Origin: Gammaproteobacteria bacterium | GTDB lineage: Bacteria > Pseudomonadota > Gammaproteobacteria > Pseudomonadales > JAUIET01 | DNA: 64,000 nucleotides | Assembly (NCBI GenBank): GCA_030431775.1 | Contig: JAUIHW010000020.1 | Coordinates: 1-64,000, forward strand | Direction of reading: 5' to 3' | Shown: positions 18,332 through 26,837 of the stretch, in pieces | Layout: every line of letters begins with the position of its first letter | Position numbering within the stretch: position 1 is the first letter of the stretch | Program-made: the position numbers and the translations under genes | The notes under the pieces: generated by a model | Seen by the model: the letters and a program-made list of their open reading frames with translations, nothing else | Databases searched by the model: none | Told to the model about the DNA's origin: nothing

Positions 18332-19876
18332 CTAATAGTCTTTATCCGGAAAATCCGCTTTACGTCTTGTTATAAAGTCCACAAGTTCGTCGTCGATTGC
18401 CGGGTCTAAAGCAGGCGGCTGGTAGTCATTGAGTACCTTTTTGTATTGAGCATTGGCTCGTTGATTGGCATCAAGGCTGCCCTCTGCCTGCCACTGTTCA
18501 AAACTGTTGTTGTCCGCCAGCGGTGAGGCATAGAAAGCCGTCTCGAAATTGGCCCGGGTGTGCGCAGCACCCAGAAAGTGGGCACCCGGACCCACTTCAC
18601 GCAGGGCATCCAAAGCCTGACCATTATCACTGAGGTCAATACCCGACAGGAGAACCCCAAGCATGCTGGCCTGATCAGCGTCCAGCATAAACTTCTCATA
18701 GCCCATGCATAAACCACCCTCCAACCAGCCGGCCGTGTGAAGCATAAAGTTGACGCCCGCCAGAGCGGCAGTCTGCAGGGTATTGGCTGACTCGTAAGCC
18801 GCTTGTGCGTCGGCCACTTTGGAGCCACACAGCCCGCCACCACTGCGAAATGGGACGCCAAGGCGACGTGCCAGTGCAGCGGCTGCATAGAGAACTTTGC
18901 TCGGCTCGGGAGAACCAAAGGTGGGCGCGCCGGATTGCATGGAAACAGCGCTAGCAAAGGTGCCAAAAACGACCGGCGCCCCCGGCTTAACCAACTGAAC
19001 AAACGCCATGCCAGCGAGCGCTTCAGCCAAAATCTGGGTGACCGTTCCAGCTACTGTTACCGGGGACATGGCGCCCGCTAAAATGAATGGCGAGATCACC
19101 GTGGCTTGCATATTTCTGGCATAGACCTTAGCGGCACCCAGCATGGTGTCGTCAAAAGTCAGCGGTGAATTCGCATTGATCAGGCTAATACATACCGTGT
19201 TTTGCTGAACAAAATCTTTGCCAAAAACAATACCTGCAAGATCAACAGTGTCTTGCGCACGTTCAGGCGCAGTGACCGAGCCCATGAAGGGCTTGTCACT
19301 GAATTTGATATGGCTATAAACCATATCAAAATGACGTTTGTTTACCGGCAAATCCACCGGCTCACAGACTGTGCCACCCGAGTGATGCAAGCCAGGTGAC
19401 AGATAGGCGAGCTTGACGAAATTTCGGAAGTCTTCAATAGTTGCATAGCGCCGGCCATGATCAAGGTCTCTTACAAACGGCGAGCCGTAGGCCGGAACAA
19501 GAACGGTGCGATCGCCCCCAATCACGACACTGCGCTCGGGGTTGCGCGCATGCTGCACGAACTCTGCTGGCGCGGACTGCCGGATGATCGAGCGGCACAT
19601 ACCGCGAGGAAACCGCACCCGTTCACCAGCAACATCAGCACCGGCGTTTTTCAGGATTTCAATGGCCTCCGGATCGCCGCGAAACTCGATGCCGATTTCC
19701 TCAAGTACCGTGTCGGCATTGTGCTCAATGAGCTCCAGCGCTTCTTCATTTAGGTACTCGAAATACGGAATTTTGCGTTCGATGAAAGCACTCGCCGCAC
19801 CTTGGGCTTGCCGCCTTGCTGCTTGTTTTGCGTTGCGGCCTCCGCCACCGCGCCTGCCGCCGGATCGTAAACTCAT
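18332..19876 (-). CDS. MttB-family (non-pyrrolysine) methylamine:corrinoid methyltransferase, probable glycine betaine methyltransferase
   Basis: About 514 residues of the trimethylamine methyltransferase family. The reading frame is not interrupted by an amber codon, so it belongs to the non-pyrrolysine branch, which includes glycine betaine methyltransferase MtgB. I start it at the ATG at 19876, six bases after AGGAAG spacing sequence, one codon inside a GTG. The N-terminus is Arg/Gly-rich (SGGRRGGGGRNAKQAARRQ), the rest a TIM barrel. The first gene of the leftward cluster, it probably demethylates glycine betaine to dimethylglycine; other quaternary amines such as proline betaine or carnitine cannot be excluded. 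Confidence 0.88.
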   Translation of the reverse strand: MSLRSGGRRGGGGRNAKQAARRQAQGAASAFIERKIPYFEYLNEEALELIEHNADTVLEEIGIEFRGDPEAIEILKNAGADVAGERVRFPRGMCRSIIRQSAPAEFVQHARNPERSVVIGGDRTVLVPAYGSPFVRDLDHGRRYATIEDFRNFVKLAYLSPGLHHSGGTVCEPVDLPVNKRHFDMVYSHIKFSDKPFMGSVTAPERAQDTVDLAGIVFGKDFVQQNTVCISLINANSPLTFDDTMLGAAKVYARNMQATVISPFILAGAMSPVTVAGTVTQILAEALAGMAFVQLVKPGAPVVFGTFASAVSMQSGAPTFGSPEPSKVLYAAAALARRLGVPFRSGGGLCGSKVADAQAAYESANTLQTAALAGVNFMLHTAGWLEGGLCMGYEKFMLDADQASMLGVLLSGIDLSDNGQALDALREVGPGAHFLGAAHTRANFETAFYASPLADNNSFEQWQAEGSLDANQRANAQYKKVLNDYQPPALDPAIDDELVDFITRRKADFPDKDY

Positions 19877-20008
19877 CACTCGCTTCCTGTGACTGCCGGC
19901 GTGTCACACCGCAGTTTCGCTAATTATCTGAGTTTCATAGAGTTTATGGCTTAGCGCATGCGATTAAACGACATGGGAGTATACGTTCGCGACGCTAGCT
20001 GGGCCGGT

Positions 20009-21607
20009 CTAGAGTAGCGGCGCGAAGGAGTCCGCCGTCGCCATTTTCCAATACCGTTGGTAGCGCTCTGGCACTGCATCATTAGCGGCTCCATCGAGCA
20101 GGCTGTTTTCAGGCAACAGAGGGTAGACTTTACTGGCGACTTTTACCCGATCGGTGTCCAAACGAATACTGAGGTGGTGGGCCTGCAACTCCGCCCCACT
20201 TTCTAGACCCGCCGAGCCAATAATCTTGGCCAAAACCTGCATGGTTTCGCGGTGGTATTCGGCAACCTGCGCGGCCTTTAGATCGATATTGAGGCCCTGC
20301 TGCCTCAAGCGATCATGCGTGGCAATGCCAGTTGGACAGTTGCCCTTATGGCAGTGTTGTGACTGAATGCAGCCGAGCGAAAACATGAAGCCTCTCGCGG
20401 CATTACACCAGTCTGCGCCGAGCGCAAGATTAGCGGCAATATGAAAAGCAGAAATTACTTTTCCGGACGCCCCCAGACGAATGTGCTCGCGTAGGCCGCA
20501 GGCTTGCAGAACATTGTGCGCCAACACCAAGCCGTCCCGCAGGGGCATACCAATGTGGTCGGAAAACTCCGCCGGCGCAGCGCCCGTGCCACCCTCCGAA
20601 CCGTCAATCACGATGAAGTCAGGAATGCAGCCGCTTGCCAGCATAGCTTTAGCAATTGCCATGAACTCCCATGGATGCCCAATGCATAATTTAAAGCCAC
20701 TGGGCTTGCCCCCGGCCAGATCGCGCATACGGGCAAGAAATTCGACCAGTTCCAGGGGATTAGAAAAGGCGCTGTGGCGAGCCGGTGACAAGCAATCTTC
20801 ACCAACTGGAATACCGCGGGCTGCAGCAATTTCGCTGGTTACTTTAGCGCCAGGCAACATACCACCCTGCCCTGGCTTGGCTCCTTGCGACAGCTTCAAC
20901 TCAACCATCTTGACCTGCTCTGAGCTGGCCTGTTCAGCGAATCGCTCACGGTCAAACTTGCCGTTCGCCTGCCGGCATCCAAAATAGCCGCTGCCGATCT
21001 CCCAGATCAAGTCGCCGCCATGGTCTCTGTGAAAGCTGGCAATTCCGCCTTCTCCGGTGTCCTGCGCAAAGCCGCCCAGGGCTGCGCCCTTGTTGAGCGC
21101 GGCAATCGCGTGCGCGCCCAGTGACCCATAGCTCATCGCGGAGATATTCAGTAGTGAGGCGCTGTAGGGCTTGCTGCAGTGCAGCCCCCCAACATCCACC
21201 CGCAGTGTATCCGGATTAACCGTGCGCGGCTGAACCGAATGATTGATCCATTCATAACCGGAACCATAGACATCGAGCTCGGTCCCAAAGGGTTTTTTGT
21301 CTTCGAGGTTTTTTGCTCGAAGGTATACGATGGTTCGCTCTTCACGGTCGAACGGCATGCCATCGGTATCGCTTTCCATGAAATACTGACGTATCTGCGG
21401 CCGGATTGACTCGATCAACGGTCTCAGCCGACCGACTATCGGGTAGTTACGGAAAAGCGCATGGCGCGTTTGCAGCAAATCGTAGACACCCAGAGTGATA
21501 AGGGGCAGGCTCATGGCAAGCAGCAGCCCGGCGGGCGCCACAGGGTAGAACGCCGCTGATCCAATGGAAACCAGAATTAGCAGAATGAATGCTGAGTAAC
21601 GAAGCAC
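20009..21607 (-). CDS. Membrane-anchored GltB-like FMN protein (glutamate synthase domain family)
   Basis: About 532 residues from the GTG at 21607, preceded by AGGGGG at good spacing. Two hydrophobic segments form the first 50 residues (FILLILVSIGSAAFYP and GLLLAMSLPLITLGVYDLL), then comes the FMN-binding glutamate synthase barrel (NISAMSYGSLGAHAIAALN, VIDGSEGGTGAAP, ALGADWCNAARGFMF). The 3Fe-4S motif C-x5-C-x4-C is present as CIQSQHCHKGNC. There is no amidotransferase domain and no GltD partner beside it, so it is unlikely to be a normal GOGAT subunit. It follows the GNAT/FemAB genes by 69 bases on the same strand. The electron donor and substrate are unknown. Confidence 0.88.
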   Translation of the reverse strand: MLRYSAFILLILVSIGSAAFYPVAPAGLLLAMSLPLITLGVYDLLQTRHALFRNYPIVGRLRPLIESIRPQIRQYFMESDTDGMPFDREERTIVYLRAKNLEDKKPFGTELDVYGSGYEWINHSVQPRTVNPDTLRVDVGGLHCSKPYSASLLNISAMSYGSLGAHAIAALNKGAALGGFAQDTGEGGIASFHRDHGGDLIWEIGSGYFGCRQANGKFDRERFAEQASSEQVKMVELKLSQGAKPGQGGMLPGAKVTSEIAAARGIPVGEDCLSPARHSAFSNPLELVEFLARMRDLAGGKPSGFKLCIGHPWEFMAIAKAMLASGCIPDFIVIDGSEGGTGAAPAEFSDHIGMPLRDGLVLAHNVLQACGLREHIRLGASGKVISAFHIAANLALGADWCNAARGFMFSLGCIQSQHCHKGNCPTGIATHDRLRQQGLNIDLKAAQVAEYHRETMQVLAKIIGSAGLESGAELQAHHLSIRLDTDRVKVASKVYPLLPENSLLDGAANDAVPERYQRYWKMATADSFAPLL

Positions 21608-21676
21608 TGGCGACCCCCTAGAAAACGGAGCTGCAGTGTAGCATGCTGACAGTGCCAAGGTGGCCGCAAAGAAAGG

Positions 21677-22741
21677 CTAGGCAGCTGTTACCGCCGCGGC
21701 GAAATGAGTATGCAGGCTCGCATTGCGACGTTGCAGGCCAAACCATTGAGAGTACCTGGCATTTTTCTCTATCTGATCGAGCCCACCAAGCTGTCGGCTG
21801 TCATCCAAACTCGCCGGTGCCGGGCAATCCGCGGTCGCTAATAAGGTATGGCACACCTGATCCAGCTCGGGCTCATAAAGTGGCGCTGCAATCGGATATG
21901 GTGTCTCCTCACCAAGCCAAGCGCAGCGAGCGCCATTGGCCTGTATATGCAATGACAACGGGAGTACTGCGACCAAGCTGTCTTCGCGCCACAGGGTAAG
22001 GATATTGAGTTGCTCGGCAATCCCGAAATGGCGCCACAATTCCCATTGATAATCAAATTGTTGAGTCAGTAAAGTACTGTTTTGCGCGCTCGCAAGAGCC
22101 TGCTGTGCCGAGCGCAAACCCAACCACTGGCGACGATTTCGAATGTTCATGACACTCAGTTGATGACCATTGTCATCTATGAAGTGGTCAGCTTTTGGTA
22201 GCTTATTAACCTTACGAGGCCACCATGTCTCACCTTCTCGCATGTCCCAGCGTAAGCGGCCCATGCTATGGCCTCCACGTTCGCAATCGTTTTCTCTCAT
22301 CTGGGTCTCGTAACCCATGCGGTTTACAACCCGGCCGATGCTAAGCCAATGCTGCAGCGCATCACCAGTCGCGATAGCCTCTATGCCGACTGCTTGCTCC
22401 CAAATATCAATTTCATAAAGCATTCTCGCCAACACCTCACGACCCCGACCGCGAAACTGGGGAGCCACACAGTATTCGTCGATATGCACTATCTTCTCTG
22501 GCCGTTGGTGGTAAAGGCTTCGGTCGTGGAAATAGACCAGCATATAGCCCACCATTGTGTTGCCGCTGTATAAGCCGAAGCTCAAGTTGAAATTACGCCG
22601 CTCCAGATTTACAAACAGGGCGAACAGCGAATGAGTTTTGCGACAGAGTTCACGCGGTAGCAGTTTGTGCGAAAGCTCTATGACCTCCAGCGTGTTCTGC
22701 CAGCCAATTCGCCTGAAAGCGATGTCTGACTTTTTATCCAT
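21677..22741 (-). CDS. GNAT-domain protein of a coupled acyltransferase pair
   Basis: About 354 residues from the ATG at 22741, which overlaps the upstream stop as ATGGATAA. The first 150 residues look like a GNAT acetyltransferase (HIDEYCVAPQFRGRGREVLARML is the acetyl-CoA loop region, with the R/Q-x-x-G-x-G/A-type stretch FRGRGR). The remaining part has no clear family but resembles a partial FemAB/CelD-type domain (RSAQQALASAQNSTLLTQQF, LVAVLPLSL). The substrate is unknown. The coupling to the FemAB-like gene and the neighbouring EPS locus suggest envelope or polysaccharide acylation. Confidence 0.72.
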   Translation of the reverse strand: MDKKSDIAFRRIGWQNTLEVIELSHKLLPRELCRKTHSLFALFVNLERRNFNLSFGLYSGNTMVGYMLVYFHDRSLYHQRPEKIVHIDEYCVAPQFRGRGREVLARMLYEIDIWEQAVGIEAIATGDALQHWLSIGRVVNRMGYETQMRENDCERGGHSMGRLRWDMREGETWWPRKVNKLPKADHFIDDNGHQLSVMNIRNRRQWLGLRSAQQALASAQNSTLLTQQFDYQWELWRHFGIAEQLNILTLWREDSLVAVLPLSLHIQANGARCAWLGEETPYPIAAPLYEPELDQVCHTLLATADCPAPASLDDSRQLGGLDQIEKNARYSQWFGLQRRNASLHTHFAAAVTAA

Positions 22742-23921
22742 TACTGGCCGCCTGACCCCAGAACTGTCCGAGTTGCTCCTCGTCTGGAAAAGCACACAGC
22801 CTTAGCTGTTTCAGACCGGAAGAAATGTTCGCTGTAATCTGATTCCCATTAACATAGAGCCGATAAGTGTTGACCCCCTCAACGCTGAACTCCTGAAGGT
22901 AACTTTGCAGCTGGTCTTCGGTTGCAATATTTCTTGGCAGGAGAATGTGTGCTTCCAGGTCCCGCCCCTTTTTTGAGAGCAAGGGATTGTTTTCCAGAAA
23001 ACGACGAGCGGTGGCATTCAGATGGAGTAATGCGACCGATAGGGTTCCTTGTGGCACAACACCAGCATTGAGCGCAGCGGCCCACTTTTTCTTATAACGA
23101 AGAATGCCATCGGACAGTACGGCACGACTGTGGCCCATATCTACGTAGCGACAACCTTTCTCAAAAGCATACTGCACACAAAAGTAGTCCAGAGCATCAG
23201 CAGCGCCTCGCAGCTCACCTTCGTTTTTAGCGACGCCAGTCCATCCCAGGTTCAAAGTGTCGCCAGCAAAAGTTATCTGTGCAGCGGCTATGACCTCTTG
23301 GTCATGCCATAGCTGCATAATATGACTGTGCTGAATCGTCTGCAAAAACTTGTCCTTGTTGATAATGATCGATGTGTCACCATGGCGCTGCTGAATATAG
23401 GGTTTGTACAGCGTTTCATAAAATTTGGGGCCAAAGCCCAAGCCTTCAACCACTTTGTAGTGCAAATCAAATTTACGAATCATCCGCTGCGCCTCGCGCC
23501 GCGTTTTCCGCCGCATGCGAGCAAGATAGTCTTCCCAGCTGCCAGATAAGGTGATTTTCTGCTTAACCCAGTAAGGCACCGCTACGCCAGCCTCACCAGC
23601 CAGGTTGTTCAGTGGCCAGTCCAGGTCCAGCACTCTGAACTCCGCCGTGGTCTGCGGGTATTTTTTAAACAACAGCCGCCGCAGAGACATTGGTTTTTTT
23701 TGCTGTTCAATTCCTGTACCGTCGAAGAACAGCGAATTGACATAGGCCAGCTGGCTGCCATCACCGATGTATTGTACGACCAGCGGTTCTTCTGAATCGC
23801 TGTCCGGTCGCTGCAACAGCACACTCCAATAATCGGCCCGGAAAGGCTTTACCAAAGCCCGGTACAGCAGGTCCTGCAGTATGCGCAGATAATTAAACCA
23901 ATTGGCGTATTTTGCCGACAT
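22734..23921 (-). CDS. FemAB/BcsL-like acyltransferase (GNAT fold)
   Basis: A 395-residue protein with a FemAB/CelD-like acyltransferase domain (PF13480 type): LARMRRKTRREAQRMIRKF, then HGDTSIIINKDKFLQTI, AAAQITFAGDTLNLGWTG and GCRYVDMGHSRAVLSDGILRYKKKW. Related proteins accompany XrtA-type EPS clusters and add acyl or aminoacyl groups to envelope polymers. It is the first gene of a leftward group with the GNAT gene and perhaps the GltB-like gene. A 148-base divergent region separates it from the rightward GT2 gene. Confidence 0.78.
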   Translation of the reverse strand: MSAKYANWFNYLRILQDLLYRALVKPFRADYWSVLLQRPDSDSEEPLVVQYIGDGSQLAYVNSLFFDGTGIEQQKKPMSLRRLLFKKYPQTTAEFRVLDLDWPLNNLAGEAGVAVPYWVKQKITLSGSWEDYLARMRRKTRREAQRMIRKFDLHYKVVEGLGFGPKFYETLYKPYIQQRHGDTSIIINKDKFLQTIQHSHIMQLWHDQEVIAAAQITFAGDTLNLGWTGVAKNEGELRGAADALDYFCVQYAFEKGCRYVDMGHSRAVLSDGILRYKKKWAAALNAGVVPQGTLSVALLHLNATARRFLENNPLLSKKGRDLEAHILLPRNIATEDQLQSYLQEFSVEGVNTYRLYVNGNQITANISSGLKQLRLCAFPDEEQLGQFWGQAASNG

Positions 23922-24029
23922 AAAGACCGCTCATTCAAGCTGATGGGAAATTCAACAGAGTATTGCCCTGGCATTAAATGAGTATAGCAATGCCAGGATT
24001 CCAACAAGTGCGTGGCAGGAATTATCACC

Positions 24030-24035
24030 TATAAT
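24030..24035 (+). promoter_or_regulatory. Possible -10 box upstream of the first GT2 gene
   Basis: A perfect TATAAT lies 34 bases before the ATG at 24070 in an AT-rich stretch of the divergent intergenic region. There is no good TTGACA at 16-18 bases upstream, so this is a weak, sequence-only candidate. Confidence 0.35.
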
Positions 24036-24069
24036 GAATAAATAAATTTATAGTTTCGTTGATCACCCC

Positions 24070-25032
24070 ATGAGTGACATCATAGATCTGTCCATTATCG
24101 TTCCTCTATATAACGAGGAAGACTCCGTTCCGGTATTGCACGCGAAAATTCGCGAAGCAGTAGAGCCAATGGGGCTGCGCCATGAAATTATCTTTGTAAA
24201 TGATGGCAGTAAAGACAATACCCTGGAAGTAGCTAAAGGCCTGACCAGGATTGACCCCAGCCTGAGGGTTATCGAGTTTCGGAAAAACTACGGCCAAACC
24301 CCGGCAATGGCAGCCGGTATCGACGAAGCTCGGGGTAATGTTCTGGTGACCATGGATGGAGATTTACAGAATGACCCCTCCGACGTCCCCATGCTGGTGA
24401 ATACGCTGCTTGAGGAAAACTACGATATTGTGGTGGGTTGGCGGCACCAACGAGAAGACAAGCTGATTACCCGTAAAATCCCATCCAGAATTGCCAACTG
24501 GATTATTGGCAAAGTGACCGGGGTGCCGATCAAGGATAATGGTTGTTCACTGAAAGCGTACCGCGCAGCGGTCATGAAGAGCCTGCCATTTTACAGTGAG
24601 ATGCATCGATTCATACCTGCACTGCTTTCGCTGTCCGGTGCCCGGGTCAAACAGGTAAAGGTCAAGCACCATGCCCGCCAGTTCGGAGAGTCGAAATACG
24701 GCTTGTCCAGAGTGTATAAAGTTATATTCGACCTGCTGATGATGAAGTCGATCCTTTCCATGCTGACCCACCCAGTCAGGTTTTTTGCAAAGTTTTCGCT
24801 GCCAGTGTTCGCGCTTGGCCTGTTTGCATTTGGCTATGGCTTGCATGCCCAACTGCACGACACTGCAGCAATGGTGAGCATGACGATCGCTGTTATATTG
24901 CTTAGCCTGGGGGCATTTATTCTTGCTTTAGGTTTCATTTGCGAGCTTATCTACGACAAGGGCGATATTAAAATCAAAGAACTTGCGCCTTTGACCGTGC
25001 GGATGCAAAGCCTCACTCATTCCATCGAATGA
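24070..25032 (+). CDS. Family 2 glycosyltransferase, GtrB/ArnC/DPM-like
   Basis: A 320-residue polyprenyl-phosphate-sugar synthase type GT2. The nucleotide-sugar binding segments are VNDGSKDNT (residue 43 on) and the metal-binding M-D96-G-D98-LQNDP. GWRHQREDKLITRKIPSRI and NGCSLKAYR are typical of this subgroup. Two C-terminal hydrophobic segments (FFAKFSLPVFALGLFAFGYG and VSMTIAVILLSLGAFILALG) anchor it in the inner membrane. It would transfer a sugar from a nucleotide donor to undecaprenyl phosphate. A paralogous gene lacking the acidic motif follows after 33 bases. Confidence 0.92.
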   Translation: MSDIIDLSIIVPLYNEEDSVPVLHAKIREAVEPMGLRHEIIFVNDGSKDNTLEVAKGLTRIDPSLRVIEFRKNYGQTPAMAAGIDEARGNVLVTMDGDLQNDPSDVPMLVNTLLEENYDIVVGWRHQREDKLITRKIPSRIANWIIGKVTGVPIKDNGCSLKAYRAAVMKSLPFYSEMHRFIPALLSLSGARVKQVKVKHHARQFGESKYGLSRVYKVIFDLLMMKSILSMLTHPVRFFAKFSLPVFALGLFAFGYGLHAQLHDTAAMVSMTIAVILLSLGAFILALGFICELIYDKGDIKIKELAPLTVRMQSLTHSIE

Positions 25033-25065
25033 AGAAAACGGATTAATAACTTAACAGGTAACATT

Positions 25066-26004
25066 ATGTCACTAGAAATCAGTGTGGTAATCCCCGTTCA
25101 ACACGACCCAGGTCCAAGTTTGTTAGATCTTCATGAGCGATATGTGCAAGTGATTGAATCCGGACAAGTAGAATCAGCTGAATACATCTATATTCTGGAC
25201 CCTAATTCAGATGCTACACGGCCTGAGCTGCTGCAATTGACAGAAAAATGCAACAAGGTTCGCGTTATCGAAATGGCAAGAGATTTTGGTGAAGCTACTG
25301 CAATCAATATCGGTGCTGCACAAGCAACATATGATGTGCTACTAACGCTACCCTCGCAGGAACAGGTTCGTCTGGATAGTCTGCCGAACTTTATCGCTCA
25401 ACTTCAAAATAACGATGTCGTGCTTGCAAAACGATCCGACAGAGTGGACACAACTATACGTCAATTGCCCTCTAGGACTCTTAACAGAATAGTGAATCGC
25501 TTTTCTGATGCTCCTTTTGCAGATGCGAGCTGTTCGGTGCGCCTTTTCAGAAAAGCAGTTTTAGACGAGATAAACCTTTACGGAGACTTTCACCGATTTT
25601 TATCGATGTTGGCTTATGAGCAGGGCTTTAGAATACAGTTAGTTGAGCTACCTCAATCGGAGAGCGACAGGCACGCCTTCAGTTCCCCGATTCTTTATCT
25701 GAGGCATCTTCTCGATGTCCTGACGATTTTATTCCTTACGCGTTTTAATAAAAGGCCATTGCGTTTTTTTGGCAGTATAGGCACGACATCACTTATTATC
25801 GGCTCGGTAGGCATGACGTTCATCGCTATTCAGCGAGTGTTATTTGATATTTCAGCTGCAGACCGTCCATTACTGATTCTATTCGTATTACTGGCTGCTC
25901 TGGGCATTCAGTTGATCGCTATTGGGTTGGTTGGTGAAAGCCTTGTTTTCACTCATGCGAGAGATTTAAAAGAGTACAAGATACGTGAAATTCACGGGGA
26001 TTGA
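25066..26004 (+). CDS. GT2-like membrane protein lacking the catalytic DxD (paralogue of preceding gene)
   Basis: A 312-residue protein with the same layout as its upstream neighbour: a GT-A-like domain, a CSVRLFRKAVLDEINLYGDF segment matching the neighbour's SLKAYR region, and two C-terminal hydrophobic segments. Where the neighbour has D96-G-D98, this protein has P96-S-Q98, and VNDGS is replaced by ILDPNS, so canonical metal and nucleotide binding is probably lost. It may be an inactive regulatory partner, or use a different mechanism. It is 33 bases downstream and probably co-transcribed. Confidence 0.82.
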   Translation: MSLEISVVIPVQHDPGPSLLDLHERYVQVIESGQVESAEYIYILDPNSDATRPELLQLTEKCNKVRVIEMARDFGEATAINIGAAQATYDVLLTLPSQEQVRLDSLPNFIAQLQNNDVVLAKRSDRVDTTIRQLPSRTLNRIVNRFSDAPFADASCSVRLFRKAVLDEINLYGDFHRFLSMLAYEQGFRIQLVELPQSESDRHAFSSPILYLRHLLDVLTILFLTRFNKRPLRFFGSIGTTSLIIGSVGMTFIAIQRVLFDISAADRPLLILFVLLAALGIQLIAIGLVGESLVFTHARDLKEYKIREIHGD

Positions 26005-26041
26005 GCAGTAAGAGGCCGGCCAAACGCTCCAAAAAAAGGAA

Positions 26042-26815
26042 TCAGTCGTCTTTTTTCTTGCGAATCATTATTCCAGGGCGAGATGCAATGGTTGAATTTG
26101 CTGGCAGATTATCCATCACGATACATCCAGCCCCAACCATACAGTCTTCGCCGATGGAAACGCCGTCAAGTATAATTGCCCCGAAGGCTACAATTGAACG
26201 GTCACCTACCACGATTGGCCCCATCGTGTAACGTGTAAATGGTGTCGGATCCTCCGCCGTTACTTCTTTTTGCTCGAAGAGCGCGCAACTCATTTCACAA
26301 CCGCCTGCAATGCTAACCCAATCCCCTATAAAGACACCATTGCCCTGTGCAACTAACCCTGTGCCAGCACCAATAGTTGAATATTTTCCTATTCGAATAC
26401 TACCCAATTTGGAATGAATAAATGCGCCGCGATTAATAACGACATGGTCGTGTATTTCAATTGGCTCATTTATTGCGCCTCGTCCATCTAAAATGGAGTA
26501 ATCATCAAATATGACATTGTCACCAATAATAAAGTTGTCGGGACAACGAATAGTCATAGCACGTCCAAATACCACATTAGAACCAATGTTCTTAAAAAGC
26601 ATCGGATAAAACACCTGGCGCAGGGCTAAGCCCAATGCGCCTGGTATATGTCCGAACAGCAGCGTGATTAACTCTTGCTTGATCAGCTTGGGAATGGAGC
26701 GGTAACCAAGTACTAGTGCACAGTACTTATCCAAAGCGCTGTTACTACCGTGCAATTTATCGCGCATAAAATGCGATTCATCTAGCACCCACTTGGTTTT
26801 TTCGGTGTTTTCCAT
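26042..26815 (-). CDS. Left-handed beta-helix (hexapeptide repeat) acyltransferase
   Basis: About 257 residues from the ATG at 26815 (MENTEKTKWVLDE), with GGAA seven bases upstream; an upstream TTG is less likely. The central region is a hexapeptide-repeat beta-helix (IGDNVIFDDYSILDGRGAIN, IGKYSTIGAGTGLVAQGNGV, IGEDCMVGAGCIVMDNLPAN), as in CysE/WbbJ-like O-acetyltransferases. It probably acetylates a sugar or lipid-linked glycan in the cytoplasm. It is downstream of the flippase-like gene on the same strand with 22 bases between. Confidence 0.88.
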   Translation of the reverse strand: MENTEKTKWVLDESHFMRDKLHGSNSALDKYCALVLGYRSIPKLIKQELITLLFGHIPGALGLALRQVFYPMLFKNIGSNVVFGRAMTIRCPDNFIIGDNVIFDDYSILDGRGAINEPIEIHDHVVINRGAFIHSKLGSIRIGKYSTIGAGTGLVAQGNGVFIGDWVSIAGGCEMSCALFEQKEVTAEDPTPFTRYTMGPIVVGDRSIVAFGAIILDGVSIGEDCMVGAGCIVMDNLPANSTIASRPGIMIRKKKDD

Positions 26816-26837
26816 TTGTTTTCCAAAGTTGATCAAG

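Noticed and set aside
18332-19876. Pyrrolysine-dependent trimethylamine methyltransferase
   Set aside because: The frame has no internal amber codon to read through, so it is a non-pyrrolysine MttB relative.
19877-20008. Cobalamin riboswitch ahead of the corrinoid operon
   Set aside because: The region is only about 130 bases and lacks a recognisable B12-box; no aptamer fold could be drawn.
21677-23921. One acyltransferase gene broken by a frameshift
   Set aside because: Both parts have complete starts and stops with an eight-base coupled overlap, and each has its own domain.
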